From positions 1 to 64,000 of IMG/VR virus record IMGVR_UViG_3300024505_000434: 64,000 bases of DNA; one strand, given 5' to 3'. The stretch comes from a virus. Numbering within the stretch: position 1 is the stretch's first letter; the number at the start of each line of letters is the position of its first letter. Under the pieces are notes generated by a model. That model was not told where the DNA came from. It made no database searches and saw only the letters and a program-made list of their open reading frames with translations. The position numbers and the translations under genes were made by a program. Below, piece after piece: positions 14,268-21,935 of the stretch.

Positions 14268-14467
14268 TACTTACCTGCGGATTCTTTACGTTCGTTCTTT
14301 ACTGCGGTTACATCGTTACGAACTTCTTTACATAGTTTGGCTAACTCTTGTAAGTGCTTGCGAACACGAGTACCTGCGGCATTAACACCCTTGTCATAGA
14401 ACTTTTCAAAGTCACCTTCTGCGGCTTCGATTAGTTTTGAAAAATCTTGAAATCTGTTTGTTGCCAT
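14267..14467 (-). CDS. unknown 66-residue protein
   Basis: Start at ATG 14467 (MATNRFQDFSKL) behind a strong AAGGAG; a longer frame exists upstream but would lie over another gene. The protein is basic and helical, with repeated Lys/Arg/Val heptads. No family recognised. Confidence 0.6.
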   Translation of the reverse strand: MATNRFQDFSKLIEAAEGDFEKFYDKGVNAAGTRVRKHLQELAKLCKEVRNDVTAVKNERKESAGK

Positions 14468-14499
14468 AATGTTTCTCCTTGTTATTATGTTTATTACTT

Positions 14500-14667
14500 T
14501 TAGCCAACTTGGCTGGGCTTTTCTGGCCGTGTAGTACAGAATTGACACTCTGGATCCTTGCACGGTTCTTCTAGCCACTTATTACACAACTCGCAAAAAT
14601 ACGCATCGTACTTGTTGCTATATTGTTTCTCACTTTCACAGACAGGACACTTATAACTTATGTCCAT
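14500..14667 (-). CDS. small zinc-ribbon protein
   Basis: 55 residues from ATG 14667, whose codons overlap the stop of the upstream gene, to TAA 14500. It has three cysteine pairs: CPVC (8-11), CELC (25-28) and CKDPECQFC (36-44), so it can bind one or two zinc ions. Such small ribbons often bind nucleic acid or bridge phage and host proteins. No specific family recognised. Confidence 0.65.
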   Translation of the reverse strand: MDISYKCPVCESEKQYSNKYDAYFCELCNKWLEEPCKDPECQFCTTRPEKPSQVG

Positions 14668-15494
14668 AATCCGTGCCTCACTTTGATTAGGCGAATCATC
14701 ATAGCCTCATCTTCTTTTTCATAGTCTGCTTCGATTTTACGAAGTAACTTGTGTGCTTTATCGCTCATCTTTCTAAGTTCAGGAGTCTTGTCATTACTGA
14801 AACTTAATTTGCCACCGTTGGCTAAACGTGCGGCTTCACAGTAAGCAGTCCAGCCACTTGCTTCCATCGGCTCTGGACGATTACGATATACCTGTGTCCA
14901 CCATGTGTACAAGTCTAAGATTTCCTGCGCTTTGACTGCCTGCGGAGTAAGTTCGCCAAGGTTCTTACTGTCTGGTCCAACTTCGTCTTCTTTCCAACGT
15001 AGATTACGTTGCCATTCAAGGTTGTCAAGTCCGGCTTGAGGACAACGCCAAGTGCGCCATCTGAACCAACCAGTAGCCCAAAACGGTGCTTTGTATTTTT
15101 CTCTTTCACTCTTGTCACTCCATGCTATGTGCCACCAGGCTAGTTCAACCTCGACAAAATCTTGAAGTTCATTAAAGAGACAAGGTAAAAAACGATTACC
15201 AACATCGTGCCAATCACCGGGCTTGATATCACGAGGATGAGCGGTAAGGGCATGAGTTTTAGTAACCCAACGGTTGTTAATGTAATATTTGAGAGCATGT
15301 AGTTTATCCGGAATAAAAAATACAACTGTTTGTAAATGATCCAATCCTTCTTCTGCTAACCACCAACGGATAGGATACGCGGCTTTAGCACGAGATTCCC
15401 ACTCGTCCCACTCTTCGCTAGTCCCACACTTTAGTTTAGTAGTACCACGAAGCCAATCTGCAAATTTTGAACAAGTCCAATAATGATTACGCAT
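14658..15494 (-). CDS. unknown tryptophan-rich phage protein
   Basis: 278 residues with an exceptional tryptophan content (over 20 residues), for example FADWLRG, RWWLAEEG, ELAWWHIAWS. No signal peptide or membrane segment is evident. It resembles hypothetical proteins conserved in large T4-like environmental phages, but no role is known to me. Confidence 0.65.
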   Translation of the reverse strand: MRNHYWTCSKFADWLRGTTKLKCGTSEEWDEWESRAKAAYPIRWWLAEEGLDHLQTVVFFIPDKLHALKYYINNRWVTKTHALTAHPRDIKPGDWHDVGNRFLPCLFNELQDFVEVELAWWHIAWSDKSEREKYKAPFWATGWFRWRTWRCPQAGLDNLEWQRNLRWKEDEVGPDSKNLGELTPQAVKAQEILDLYTWWTQVYRNRPEPMEASGWTAYCEAARLANGGKLSFSNDKTPELRKMSDKAHKLLRKIEADYEKEDEAMMIRLIKVRHGLWT

Positions 15495-15495
15495 T

Positions 15496-15630
15496 TTAAT
15501 CTATCTTATCTATTCCGTAGAGTTGCATGAAGCCGACCTTGTACACCGAAAACTCTATTGCCTCACTTAGTGTAGCAAACGTTCTCGATGAAAGTGTTCC
15601 AGCAGTCATGTAGTATCTTACCTTATACAT
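15496..15630 (-). CDS. unknown 44-residue protein
   Basis: ATG at 15630 starts 2 nt after the clpP-like stop (TAGTGATG) and ends with TAA at 15496, 1 nt before the next ATG. The sequence (MYKVRYYMTAGTLSSRTF) suggests a small beta-strand and helix fold. No family recognised. Confidence 0.55.
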   Translation of the reverse strand: MYKVRYYMTAGTLSSRTFATLSEAIEFSVYKVGFMQLYGIDKID

Positions 15631-15632
15631 CA

Positions 15633-16190
15633 CTATACTATATGATCCGCTACCCCAAAGTCAACCACTTCTTGTGCAGTTAGGTAAACATCGCTGGCTG
15701 GTAGTAGTTTTGCTTTAACTCTACTTTTAACCAAGCCTGTTGTTTCGGTTAGAATTGTTATCATCTTTTCATTTAACAATTCGGTTTCTTTCATTTCTGC
15801 TTTTAGGTCGTGATACTTAGCATCCATTCCGGATGTAAATTGGTGACACATAAAACTAGTATTACTAGCCGCATAACGATGCTTTTTATCACCGCAGGCA
15901 AAAATTAAAAATGCCGCACTCATGACAGCACCAATTCCAATAGTTCTTACAATATGTGGACTGCTACGCATTACATCAATTAACGCTAGAGCCTGATACA
16001 AATCTCCGCCCGTGCTGTTAATATACAAGGTCAAAGTTCTACCTTCGCCTTGTAAATTTTCATAGAGAATCCATTTGATGGCTTCGCCTACTGTATCTTC
16101 ATCTATCTCTCCATTCAAATAAAAAGTAGAATTTTCCAGTAATCTAAGATCAATTCTATCTTCCGCATTGAACTCATCAATTTTTTTCAT
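15633..16190 (-). CDS. clpP: ClpP-like serine protease
   Basis: 185 residues from ATG 16190 (MKKIDEF), with GGAG five bases upstream. Catalytic Ser91 lies in GAVMSAAFLI and His116 in MCHQ; the 25-residue spacing equals that of bacterial ClpP, and STGGD contributes the substrate-groove glycines. Phage ClpP homologues can be capsid-maturation proteases or modify host Clp complexes. It ends with one of the few TAG codons in the window, directly followed in frame by TGA. Confidence 0.85.
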   Translation of the reverse strand: MKKIDEFNAEDRIDLRLLENSTFYLNGEIDEDTVGEAIKWILYENLQGEGRTLTLYINSTGGDLYQALALIDVMRSSPHIVRTIGIGAVMSAAFLIFACGDKKHRYAASNTSFMCHQFTSGMDAKYHDLKAEMKETELLNEKMITILTETTGLVKSRVKAKLLPASDVYLTAQEVVDFGVADHIV

Positions 16191-16192
16191 TT

Positions 16193-16480
16193 TCACTCCG
16201 GTATATATTGTCCAAAGCCGTTCTCTTGGAAGTGTGTGTATACGGCATCTTTATCTATTTCATCTAATGCTTTTACTTCTTGTGCAAATGTATTAATGTT
16301 AATAGTTCCGTTTGAACTTTTAGAACTTTTTAACATTTGGAGTATATCTGCTAAATGGCCTAATCTTTCCAATCCAACATCTACTTCTCCATCTTCAAAT
16401 AACTTGTATGCCCTTTCGGCATGGTCCGAGCAATACTCAAACATAGATGCTTCGAACTTCTGAACGTGTGCTTGTGACAT
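16193..16480 (-). CDS. unknown acidic helical protein
   Basis: 95 residues, acidic, predicted all-helical (FEASMFEYCSDHAERAYKLF). First gene after a sigma70-type promoter; it is translationally close to clpP and may regulate or pair with it. No family recognised. Confidence 0.6.
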   Translation of the reverse strand: MSQAHVQKFEASMFEYCSDHAERAYKLFEDGEVDVGLERLGHLADILQMLKSSKSSNGTININTFAQEVKALDEIDKDAVYTHFQENGFGQYIPE

Positions 16481-16506
16481 GATTCCTTACTTTATTAAGT
16501 GCTACT

Positions 16507-16534
16507 ATTATAACACATTTATTTAACCTGTCAA
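16507..16534 (-). promoter_or_regulatory. sigma70-type promoter
   Basis: Minus strand TTGACA (16529-16534), 16-bp spacer, TATAAT (16507-16512), upstream of the 95-residue gene and clpP. Confidence 0.65.
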
Positions 16535-16554
16535 ATACTTATCTACTCAGTTAA

Positions 16555-16562
16555 CATAAATA
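16555..16562 (+). promoter_or_regulatory. T4-like late promoter motif
   Basis: CATAAATA on the plus strand, 25 bp before the first plus-strand gene (16587). It resembles the T4 late consensus TATAAATA with one change. Divergent from the early promoter at 16507. Confidence 0.45.
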
Positions 16563-16586
16563 CACGTATAAAGAGCGGAGCGTAAA

Positions 16587-16868
16587 ATGGGTGATATATT
16601 CAAAATAATTGGTGATTTGGGTATGCCGGTAGCGGCGGCATTGGCAGGTGGATACTTTGTTTACCTAACAATCAAATTACTACTACAAGGTGTTTTGGGA
16701 AGTATCAAAGGTATGGCCGGTATTATTACTGCGTTAGACAATCGTGTAAAAACAATGAACCACGATGTTGTACGTATTGATACTATTGTGTCCAACGCAT
16801 TAGGTTTACGCCCTGACGTAGATCGTATTGCTAGAGCAGATGGTAAGAACGATGCTAGACGAGACTAA
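16587..16868 (+). CDS. membrane-anchored coiled protein A
   Basis: 93 residues with an N-terminal membrane segment (about 8-40) and a cytosolic or periplasmic helix ending NRVKTMNHDVVRIDTIV. Its layout and helix match the 125-residue protein at 17348, indicating duplicated genes. Holin-like or virion membrane proteins are both possible. GGAG-type site lies upstream. Confidence 0.6.
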   Translation: MGDIFKIIGDLGMPVAAALAGGYFVYLTIKLLLQGVLGSIKGMAGIITALDNRVKTMNHDVVRIDTIVSNALGLRPDVDRIARADGKNDARRD

Positions 16869-17022
16869 TACAAAATTACAAGATGCAATTATAACGTTGC
16901 ATGACATAGCCAGACTAATTGAACAAGAAGTTGGCCGAGGTAACCTTAGTGACGATATTAGAAACTGTGCTAATAGAGTCAATGTATTGATTAAGGAAAG
17001 AGTCGAAAATGCTGTATGTTGA
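16852..17022 (+). CDS. unknown 56-residue helical protein
   Basis: ATG at 16852 (MLDETNTKLQ), overlapping the end of protein A by 17 nt; a longer frame begins at 16828. Predicted amphipathic helices, acidic. Probably expressed by translational coupling. No family recognised. Confidence 0.5.
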   Translation: MLDETNTKLQDAIITLHDIARLIEQEVGRGNLSDDIRNCANRVNVLIKERVENAVC

Positions 17023-17206
17023 TTACAGTTGGGATTTAAATCCTAGCGGTATCATATTCGATGAAGAACTTGATATTGATAAGTTAGGTTGGAAGCACGG
17101 CGATTGCTTTAGAATTACCAACGTTAATGGTAAGGCAATGCTGGTTAAAATGCACCCAGTAGAGCAATTTGTAAAAGGATACCCAGTAAATGTTCAAGAA
17201 GAATAA
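17009..17206 (+). CDS. unknown 65-residue protein
   Basis: MLYVDYSWDLNPSGI...; predicted small beta protein resembling hypothetical proteins of T4-like environmental phages. Overlaps its neighbours on both sides, so it is part of the plus-strand operon 16587-18432. Confidence 0.55.
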   Translation: MLYVDYSWDLNPSGIIFDEELDIDKLGWKHGDCFRITNVNGKAMLVKMHPVEQFVKGYPVNVQEE

Positions 17207-17348
17207 ATGGCAGTTGTGGTATGATGCACAACCCCAACACATCAAAGATTGGATGGATCAGCCAAGAGCAATTTGGTATGACAGCGATATGTGGAAGGCT
17301 GGCATTACTGGATTAGTTGTTGGTTTAATAATAGGGATGATTATATAA
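17190..17348 (+). CDS. 52-residue membrane protein
   Basis: ATG 17190 overlaps the end of the previous gene; the stop TAA overlaps the next start as TAATG. A polar N-terminal half with many Trp/Asp residues and a C-terminal membrane segment (GLVVGLIIGMII). No family recognised. Confidence 0.6.
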   Translation: MFKKNKWQLWYDAQPQHIKDWMDQPRAIWYDSDMWKAGITGLVVGLIIGMII

Positions 17349-17725
17349 TGGATGTCGTAGAGTTAGTCAATAAGTATGGGTTTCCAATCGTTATGGCGGT
17401 TGGTATGGGTTTCATTATCAAATACGTTTGGGAATGGGCCACAAAAGAAGTTAAGCCAGTTATCAGCGATGCTAATACTGTGTTGATTGCTCTTATCGAC
17501 CGTATCCGTATGCTAGACAATGACTTGATTCGTCTTAACCAAAAAGTTAATACAGTCTTACACCTACGTGGTAAGATGATTGAATCGGATCGTGTTATGG
17601 AAACTGCACTTGTAGAAGCACAGGCTAACAAGAAGTTCCACGAAGCAATGGAAGAAGCAGACAAGATTGGCGCAAAGAAAGTTGACCCGGACGATAAAAA
17701 GACTGCGGCCGCTGGCGAGAGTTAA
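17348..17725 (+). CDS. membrane-anchored coiled protein B
   Basis: 125 residues from ATG 17348 (MDVVELVNKYGFP). An N-terminal membrane segment (about 10-28) is followed by a long helix with DRIRMLDNDLIRLNQKV, similar to protein A at 16587, then a charged tail. Paralogous pair; possible holin or envelope-associated virion protein. No family recognised. Confidence 0.6.
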   Translation: MDVVELVNKYGFPIVMAVGMGFIIKYVWEWATKEVKPVISDANTVLIALIDRIRMLDNDLIRLNQKVNTVLHLRGKMIESDRVMETALVEAQANKKFHEAMEEADKIGAKKVDPDDKKTAAAGES

Positions 17726-17727
17726 TA

Positions 17728-18432
17728 ATGTCAACAATTATAGCCACCTTGGTGATGGTTCAAATCACCATAGCCTGTGTTACCCTTTATCTTCATAGAG
17801 GACAAACACACAGAGCAGTAACATTCCATCCAGCAGTAAATCACTTCATGCGTTTTTGGCTTTGGCTTACAACAGGTATGGTTACCAAGCAATGGGTAGC
17901 AATACATCGCAAACATCATCAAGCCAGCGATACAGATTTAGATCCGCACAGTCCACAAGTTTACGGTATTAAAACTGTGCTATTCAAAGGCTGGAGTTTA
18001 TATCACTCTGCCAGTAAAGATACCGCAATGGTTGAAAAGTTAGGAGTAGGTACTCCTGATGATTGGCTAGAGCGTAATGTTTACACCCTACACAGCCGCC
18101 TTGGAATTCTCTTAATGTTAGTCATAGACTTATTGTTCTTTGGTCCTTGGGGTATTCTTGTGTGGGGCATTCAAATGATATGGATTCCATTCTGGGCCGC
18201 TGGTGTTATTAATGGACTGGCACATTGGTGGGGATATCGTAATACTGACACCAAAGACACTAGCCGTAACTTATGGCCTTGGGCTATTTGGATCGGTGGT
18301 GAGGAACTACATAACAATCATCATGCCGATGGGGCCAATGCTAGTTTCCGTCAACGTTGGTTTGAATTAGATATCGGTTGGATCTATATTAAGGTACTAC
18401 GCTTCTTTAACCTTGCACAGGTTAGGAATTAA
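17728..18432 (+). CDS. acyl-CoA/fatty-acid desaturase
   Basis: 234 residues with the three histidine boxes of membrane diiron desaturases: HRGQTH (23-28), HRKHH (60-64) and HNNHH (195-199), with hydrophobic segments between them. It resembles proteobacterial stearoyl-type delta-9 desaturases, somewhat shortened. It would introduce a double bond into membrane acyl chains, changing membrane fluidity during infection. It is the last gene of the plus-strand operon and converges with the peptidase gene (11-nt overlap at the ends). Desaturases are rare in phages. Confidence 0.88.
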   Translation: MSTIIATLVMVQITIACVTLYLHRGQTHRAVTFHPAVNHFMRFWLWLTTGMVTKQWVAIHRKHHQASDTDLDPHSPQVYGIKTVLFKGWSLYHSASKDTAMVEKLGVGTPDDWLERNVYTLHSRLGILLMLVIDLLFFGPWGILVWGIQMIWIPFWAAGVINGLAHWWGYRNTDTKDTSRNLWPWAIWIGGEELHNNHHADGANASFRQRWFELDIGWIYIKVLRFFNLAQVRN

Positions 18433-19171
18433 CAGCAATAAACTCTGCTTCAGGAATACGTGTCTTAGTATTCTTACTTCCTAGTACTACTACAATTCTG
18501 CGTCCTATTTCTGTATCCAACATCATTACTATGCAACCTCCACTGGCTCTTATGTAGCCAGTTTTGCTGACAATAAATTCATGACGCTTGCCAATAATTG
18601 GATTAGTATTATTAAAGATAAACCACTTTTTCTTTATCTTAATTTTAACCTGCGGTGTGCGTGATGCTTCAATAATCTCTGCGTAGTTCTTTGCCGCTAG
18701 AACTAGTTTAATTAAATCAGTGGCTGTGCTTACATTAAACACACTAAGCCCTGTAGGTTCGACATACTTTGTGTCGTGCATACCTAACAGATGTGCTTTA
18801 GTATTCATTGCTCTAACACAGGCATCCTTACCATTAGGATAGTATTGACACAGTAGATCAGCCGCTTTGTTGTCGCTGTGTACTAATGCTAGTTGTATTG
18901 TTTCGGCTCGGGTATACTTACCGATTTGTTCATCTAAGTTTTGATTAGCATCTAACACAACCATTGCCGTCATTAGTTTAGTAATGCTGGCAATACTACG
19001 CTGTTGATCTATGTTTTCGCTTTGAATAATTCTGCCGGATTCATCGGCCACGAGCCAGCTCTGAGCGGTGATAGACAGAGGTTTGGCAGTGGCGGCGCTT
19101 GTTTGCCCATGATGTAAAAAGGCAAAAAATACCAATATAGATATAACTCTACACATCTGTCTATTGTACAC
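18422..19171 (-). CDS. D-alanyl-D-alanine endopeptidase (PBP7 type)
   Basis: 249 residues with an N-terminal signal segment and the three motifs of S11 peptidases: SITK (nucleophile Ser and Lys), HSDN (SxN) and SKTG (KTG). Length and order match PBP7/PbpG, a periplasmic enzyme that cuts peptidoglycan cross-links. The phage version could remodel the wall at entry, at lysis, or to let surface fibres pass. It lies downstream of the cyclase gene on the same strand. Confidence 0.88.
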   Translation of the reverse strand: MYNRQMCRVISILVFFAFLHHGQTSAATAKPLSITAQSWLVADESGRIIQSENIDQQRSIASITKLMTAMVVLDANQNLDEQIGKYTRAETIQLALVHSDNKAADLLCQYYPNGKDACVRAMNTKAHLLGMHDTKYVEPTGLSVFNVSTATDLIKLVLAAKNYAEIIEASRTPQVKIKIKKKWFIFNNTNPIIGKRHEFIVSKTGYIRASGGCIVMMLDTEIGRRIVVVLGSKNTKTRIPEAEFIAVNS

Positions 19172-19192
19172 TCTGCTATAATCTCTGTCAAA

Positions 19193-21244
19193 TTATTTTT
19201 CATGTGCTATGAATTCACCATTCCAATTATCTGGAAGGTTCTGTTCTTTCATAAACTCGCAACGTTCAATCCAGATTTTGTAGTACTTGTCCATTTGTCC
19301 ACCAAAGTTGCCTTTTAGTTTTTTACACATAGCGGCTGCTTCGTCGAACTTCTTTTGTTTATACAAGGCATGCATCAACTCGTGCTGTACTTTATCTTTA
19401 CTGTAATCTTCACCTTTGGTTCTTAATGCTGTATAGATTAAGTCTGCTACAGTTTTGCCTTTAGGTTGTAAGTTATCTAGCATTAGATAGAAGAAGTCAT
19501 CTTTAGTACGGTTGTAAGTTTCAGCACCGATGATACATAACACGCCATAGGCCTTACAACGTGCTTCTAAACGAGCGGCGGTTGAAACCATGTCACCTAA
19601 GATGTCGTAACTATGTCTGTCAGTTGATCCCATCTCACCAATAAAGCCAATACCTGAGTTACAACCCCAACCCATTGCGGCTGGTGGTAAGCCTTGTGCT
19701 TCCATTAGTTTAGTATACTCATCAACAGCATCTAACATCTGTAAACCAACAGCAACAATAGTACGGGCATGATTAGGATCTTCAATCGGAGCACCGTGTA
19801 TGTGCATACTTGCGTCACCTACATACTTTATGACCATACCCTTGTTGTCCATGATAGGCTGACTAATAGCATCCATGTAACCGTTCATATACTTGCCTAA
19901 TCCAGCAACATCATCACCGTAGTGTTCTCCAATGGGTGTAAAGCCACGCAAGTCACTGAACATAACGGATACGTCTTTACGCACACCACGCTTGATTAGG
20001 TCTGGATCTTTTTGTAGCATTTCTACTACTTCCTTACTACAGTATCCAGCGAACTGTTTCTTAATTGCCTGTTTCTGTAAAAACTCGCTTATAAACTTAA
20101 CGCCATAACAATGAAGAGCAACGATAATAAGGCCAAACGCGATCGCAGTCGCGTCTCCCAAGACGAGCCAATTATTGAAAGCGTAGATAGTACCAGGAAC
20201 GATGGCACCAACAATAACCACAGTAGCACCAATGCCAACATAAGTCCACCTCGATAAGAAAATTAATAATATGCCAAGTGATACTAATGCTAAAATTTCA
20301 ACCCCGTCGGCATAGTCGGGACGTTGAATAACAATGCCGTTAACCATTGTACCAATTACTGCGGCCTGCACTTCGTGAGGAAATACAGCACCTTTGCTTG
20401 TCGGTAACGGATTACTAATACCAGCGGCAGTAGGACCTACAATAACGACGGCGCCACCTAAATCTTTTGGAAGTTTAACAGCACTAACGCTATGAGCTTC
20501 TTGGCTCCAATCGATCCAAATTCTTCCTAAACTATCTGTAGCAATAGGACCAAACTTTGGAATACGCATTTTCTCAACGCCGCCTTCAAAAAGTTTTACT
20601 TGGAAGGTAGAGTCTCCTGCGGCGACTCTAAGTGTCTCTAAACTCAATGCTGGATATAATTTGCCGTCTACAGTAACAATTAACGGCATGCGGCGATTAA
20701 CACCATCTACTTCTGGAAGTGTTCCTGTAATGCCAACACCTGCGGCATTTTGTTCTAGTTGAGGAACGTTGGCGATTAGTCCCGGGTATTGAATAATTTG
20801 ATCTAGATGTTCTGGACCTAGTACAGCCGATCCTGGAACACGTGGTGTATTCTTTGTTTTCTGTGCTGGCGCACTTCCTAGTACTACAGGGAACTCTTTT
20901 AGAGTTTGTCCTAGCGCACCATCTCCACCAGTACGATCTGTCTCTGGCATAAGAACATTAAGTACAACAAGTCCTGCATTTCTTTGGTATAGTTCCTTCA
21001 CAAGTTTAGCATATTCTGCTCTTGGTAAGGGCCACTGACCATATTTGTCTAACGTGGCTTCGTCGATATTTACAGTAACTATGTTGTTAACTGTAACTTC
21101 TTTACTTGTAATTAATGTGTCAAAATAACGTAGTCTTACGCTTTCAACAAATGTAGGATCTGCAACTCTGACACCAACAACTAGTGCTAGAGTTAGTAAA
21201 GCAGTCCATGGACTTACTAGTATTTTTTTGAATTGTATTTTCAT
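19193..21244 (-). CDS. CHASE2-domain nucleotidyl cyclase
   Basis: 683 residues: an N-terminal membrane segment (about 12-28), an extracytoplasmic CHASE2 sensor domain (about 30-300), three membrane segments (about 315-385) and a class III adenylate/guanylate cyclase domain (about 420-600). Both metal-binding aspartates are present (Asp431 in MFSDLRGF, Asp477 in KYVGDAS), so it should be active. It would make cAMP or a related nucleotide in response to a periplasmic signal. In bacteria CHASE2 cyclases often sit beside FecR-domain proteins, as here. Highly unusual in a phage. Confidence 0.9.
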   Translation of the reverse strand: MKIQFKKILVSPWTALLTLALVVGVRVADPTFVESVRLRYFDTLITSKEVTVNNIVTVNIDEATLDKYGQWPLPRAEYAKLVKELYQRNAGLVVLNVLMPETDRTGGDGALGQTLKEFPVVLGSAPAQKTKNTPRVPGSAVLGPEHLDQIIQYPGLIANVPQLEQNAAGVGITGTLPEVDGVNRRMPLIVTVDGKLYPALSLETLRVAAGDSTFQVKLFEGGVEKMRIPKFGPIATDSLGRIWIDWSQEAHSVSAVKLPKDLGGAVVIVGPTAAGISNPLPTSKGAVFPHEVQAAVIGTMVNGIVIQRPDYADGVEILALVSLGILLIFLSRWTYVGIGATVVIVGAIVPGTIYAFNNWLVLGDATAIAFGLIIVALHCYGVKFISEFLQKQAIKKQFAGYCSKEVVEMLQKDPDLIKRGVRKDVSVMFSDLRGFTPIGEHYGDDVAGLGKYMNGYMDAISQPIMDNKGMVIKYVGDASMHIHGAPIEDPNHARTIVAVGLQMLDAVDEYTKLMEAQGLPPAAMGWGCNSGIGFIGEMGSTDRHSYDILGDMVSTAARLEARCKAYGVLCIIGAETYNRTKDDFFYLMLDNLQPKGKTVADLIYTALRTKGEDYSKDKVQHELMHALYKQKKFDEAAAMCKKLKGNFGGQMDKYYKIWIERCEFMKEQNLPDNWNGEFIAHEK

Positions 21245-21777
21245 TTTTTAAATCCTGGCTTTGGTAAGTGGTTGCGGCCGTAACTAATTCTACTGCCTAT
21301 AATTTGTTCTAATGCTGTATGTAAGGCTTGTCCTGATAAATGTTTACGCAACCATTTTTCTGCTAAGTTGTTAATAATCTTTTCATTAGCGTGTGCAAAG
21401 CCGCCTTTACTTTTAGCGTGTACATAAGCGTGATATGCTTCGTGGGCCGCAACAGCAACGTCTCGTGCCGCGGTGCTGTCTAGATTTGGTAAGTTGATAC
21501 TGCCAACGCCGTCGCCTGTATCCCTAAACATTGGATCTCCGCTACTCTGGTAGACATAATACATTCCAGGACCTAATTCGTCATCATCGTCAGTTACTCT
21601 ATCTCTACCTAGAATATTTCTAACTACATCATATGCTGTCCAAAGCGTGGCTGCAGGTTCTCTGCTTAATTTTGTAGTTGGAAGCATTATTTTATCTTCA
21701 GGATCGAAGTCACCATATCTTGCTTTTAAATCGGCGTCACTTGCTTCTGCTTCTTTTATAAATTCTTTTGCTCTCAT
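21241..21777 (-). CDS. capsid-targeted zinc metallopeptidase-like protein
   Basis: 178 residues from ATG 21777 (the frame extends upstream, but MRAKEF is the conserved start). The N-terminus MRAKEFIKEAEA resembles the T4 capsid-targeting sequence and contains the prohead-protease site I-K-E before Ala. A HEAYH motif (HExxH) marks a zinc peptidase active site. The protein is probably packaged in the capsid, processed and injected with DNA; the target is unknown. Start overlaps the lipoprotein stop as ATGA. Confidence 0.7.
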   Translation of the reverse strand: MRAKEFIKEAEASDADLKARYGDFDPEDKIMLPTTKLSREPAATLWTAYDVVRNILGRDRVTDDDDELGPGMYYVYQSSGDPMFRDTGDGVGSINLPNLDSTAARDVAVAAHEAYHAYVHAKSKGGFAHANEKIINNLAEKWLRKHLSGQALHTALEQIIGSRISYGRNHLPKPGFKK

Positions 21778-21917
21778 GATCTTGGTGCCGCGCCGTTTCG
21801 AGTAGCAGGATCCCATGAGTGGCAACCCTTGGGTCGTCCGTCTTTGTCGCAAAATGCTATTCCGGCGCAGCCTGCTAAGGTTGTAATAATTGCTAATATT
21901 AAGATGTTTTTCAGCAT
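21774..21917 (-). CDS. small lipoprotein of the curli-like operon
   Basis: 47 residues, ATG 21917 to TGA 21774. The signal sequence ends in lipobox LAGC (Cys17), followed by a short mature part with two more cysteines. It follows the PA14-curlin gene and may help anchor or assemble the fibre at the outer membrane. No family recognised. Confidence 0.6.
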   Translation of the reverse strand: MLKNILILAIITTLAGCAGIAFCDKDGRPKGCHSWDPATRNGAAPRS

Positions 21918-21935
21918 CCAATATTTAGTTAGATT

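Noticed and set aside
14267-14578. Longer start for the 66-residue gene
   Set aside because: The extension overlaps the zinc-ribbon gene in another frame and lacks a ribosome-binding site, while ATG 14467 has AAGGAG.
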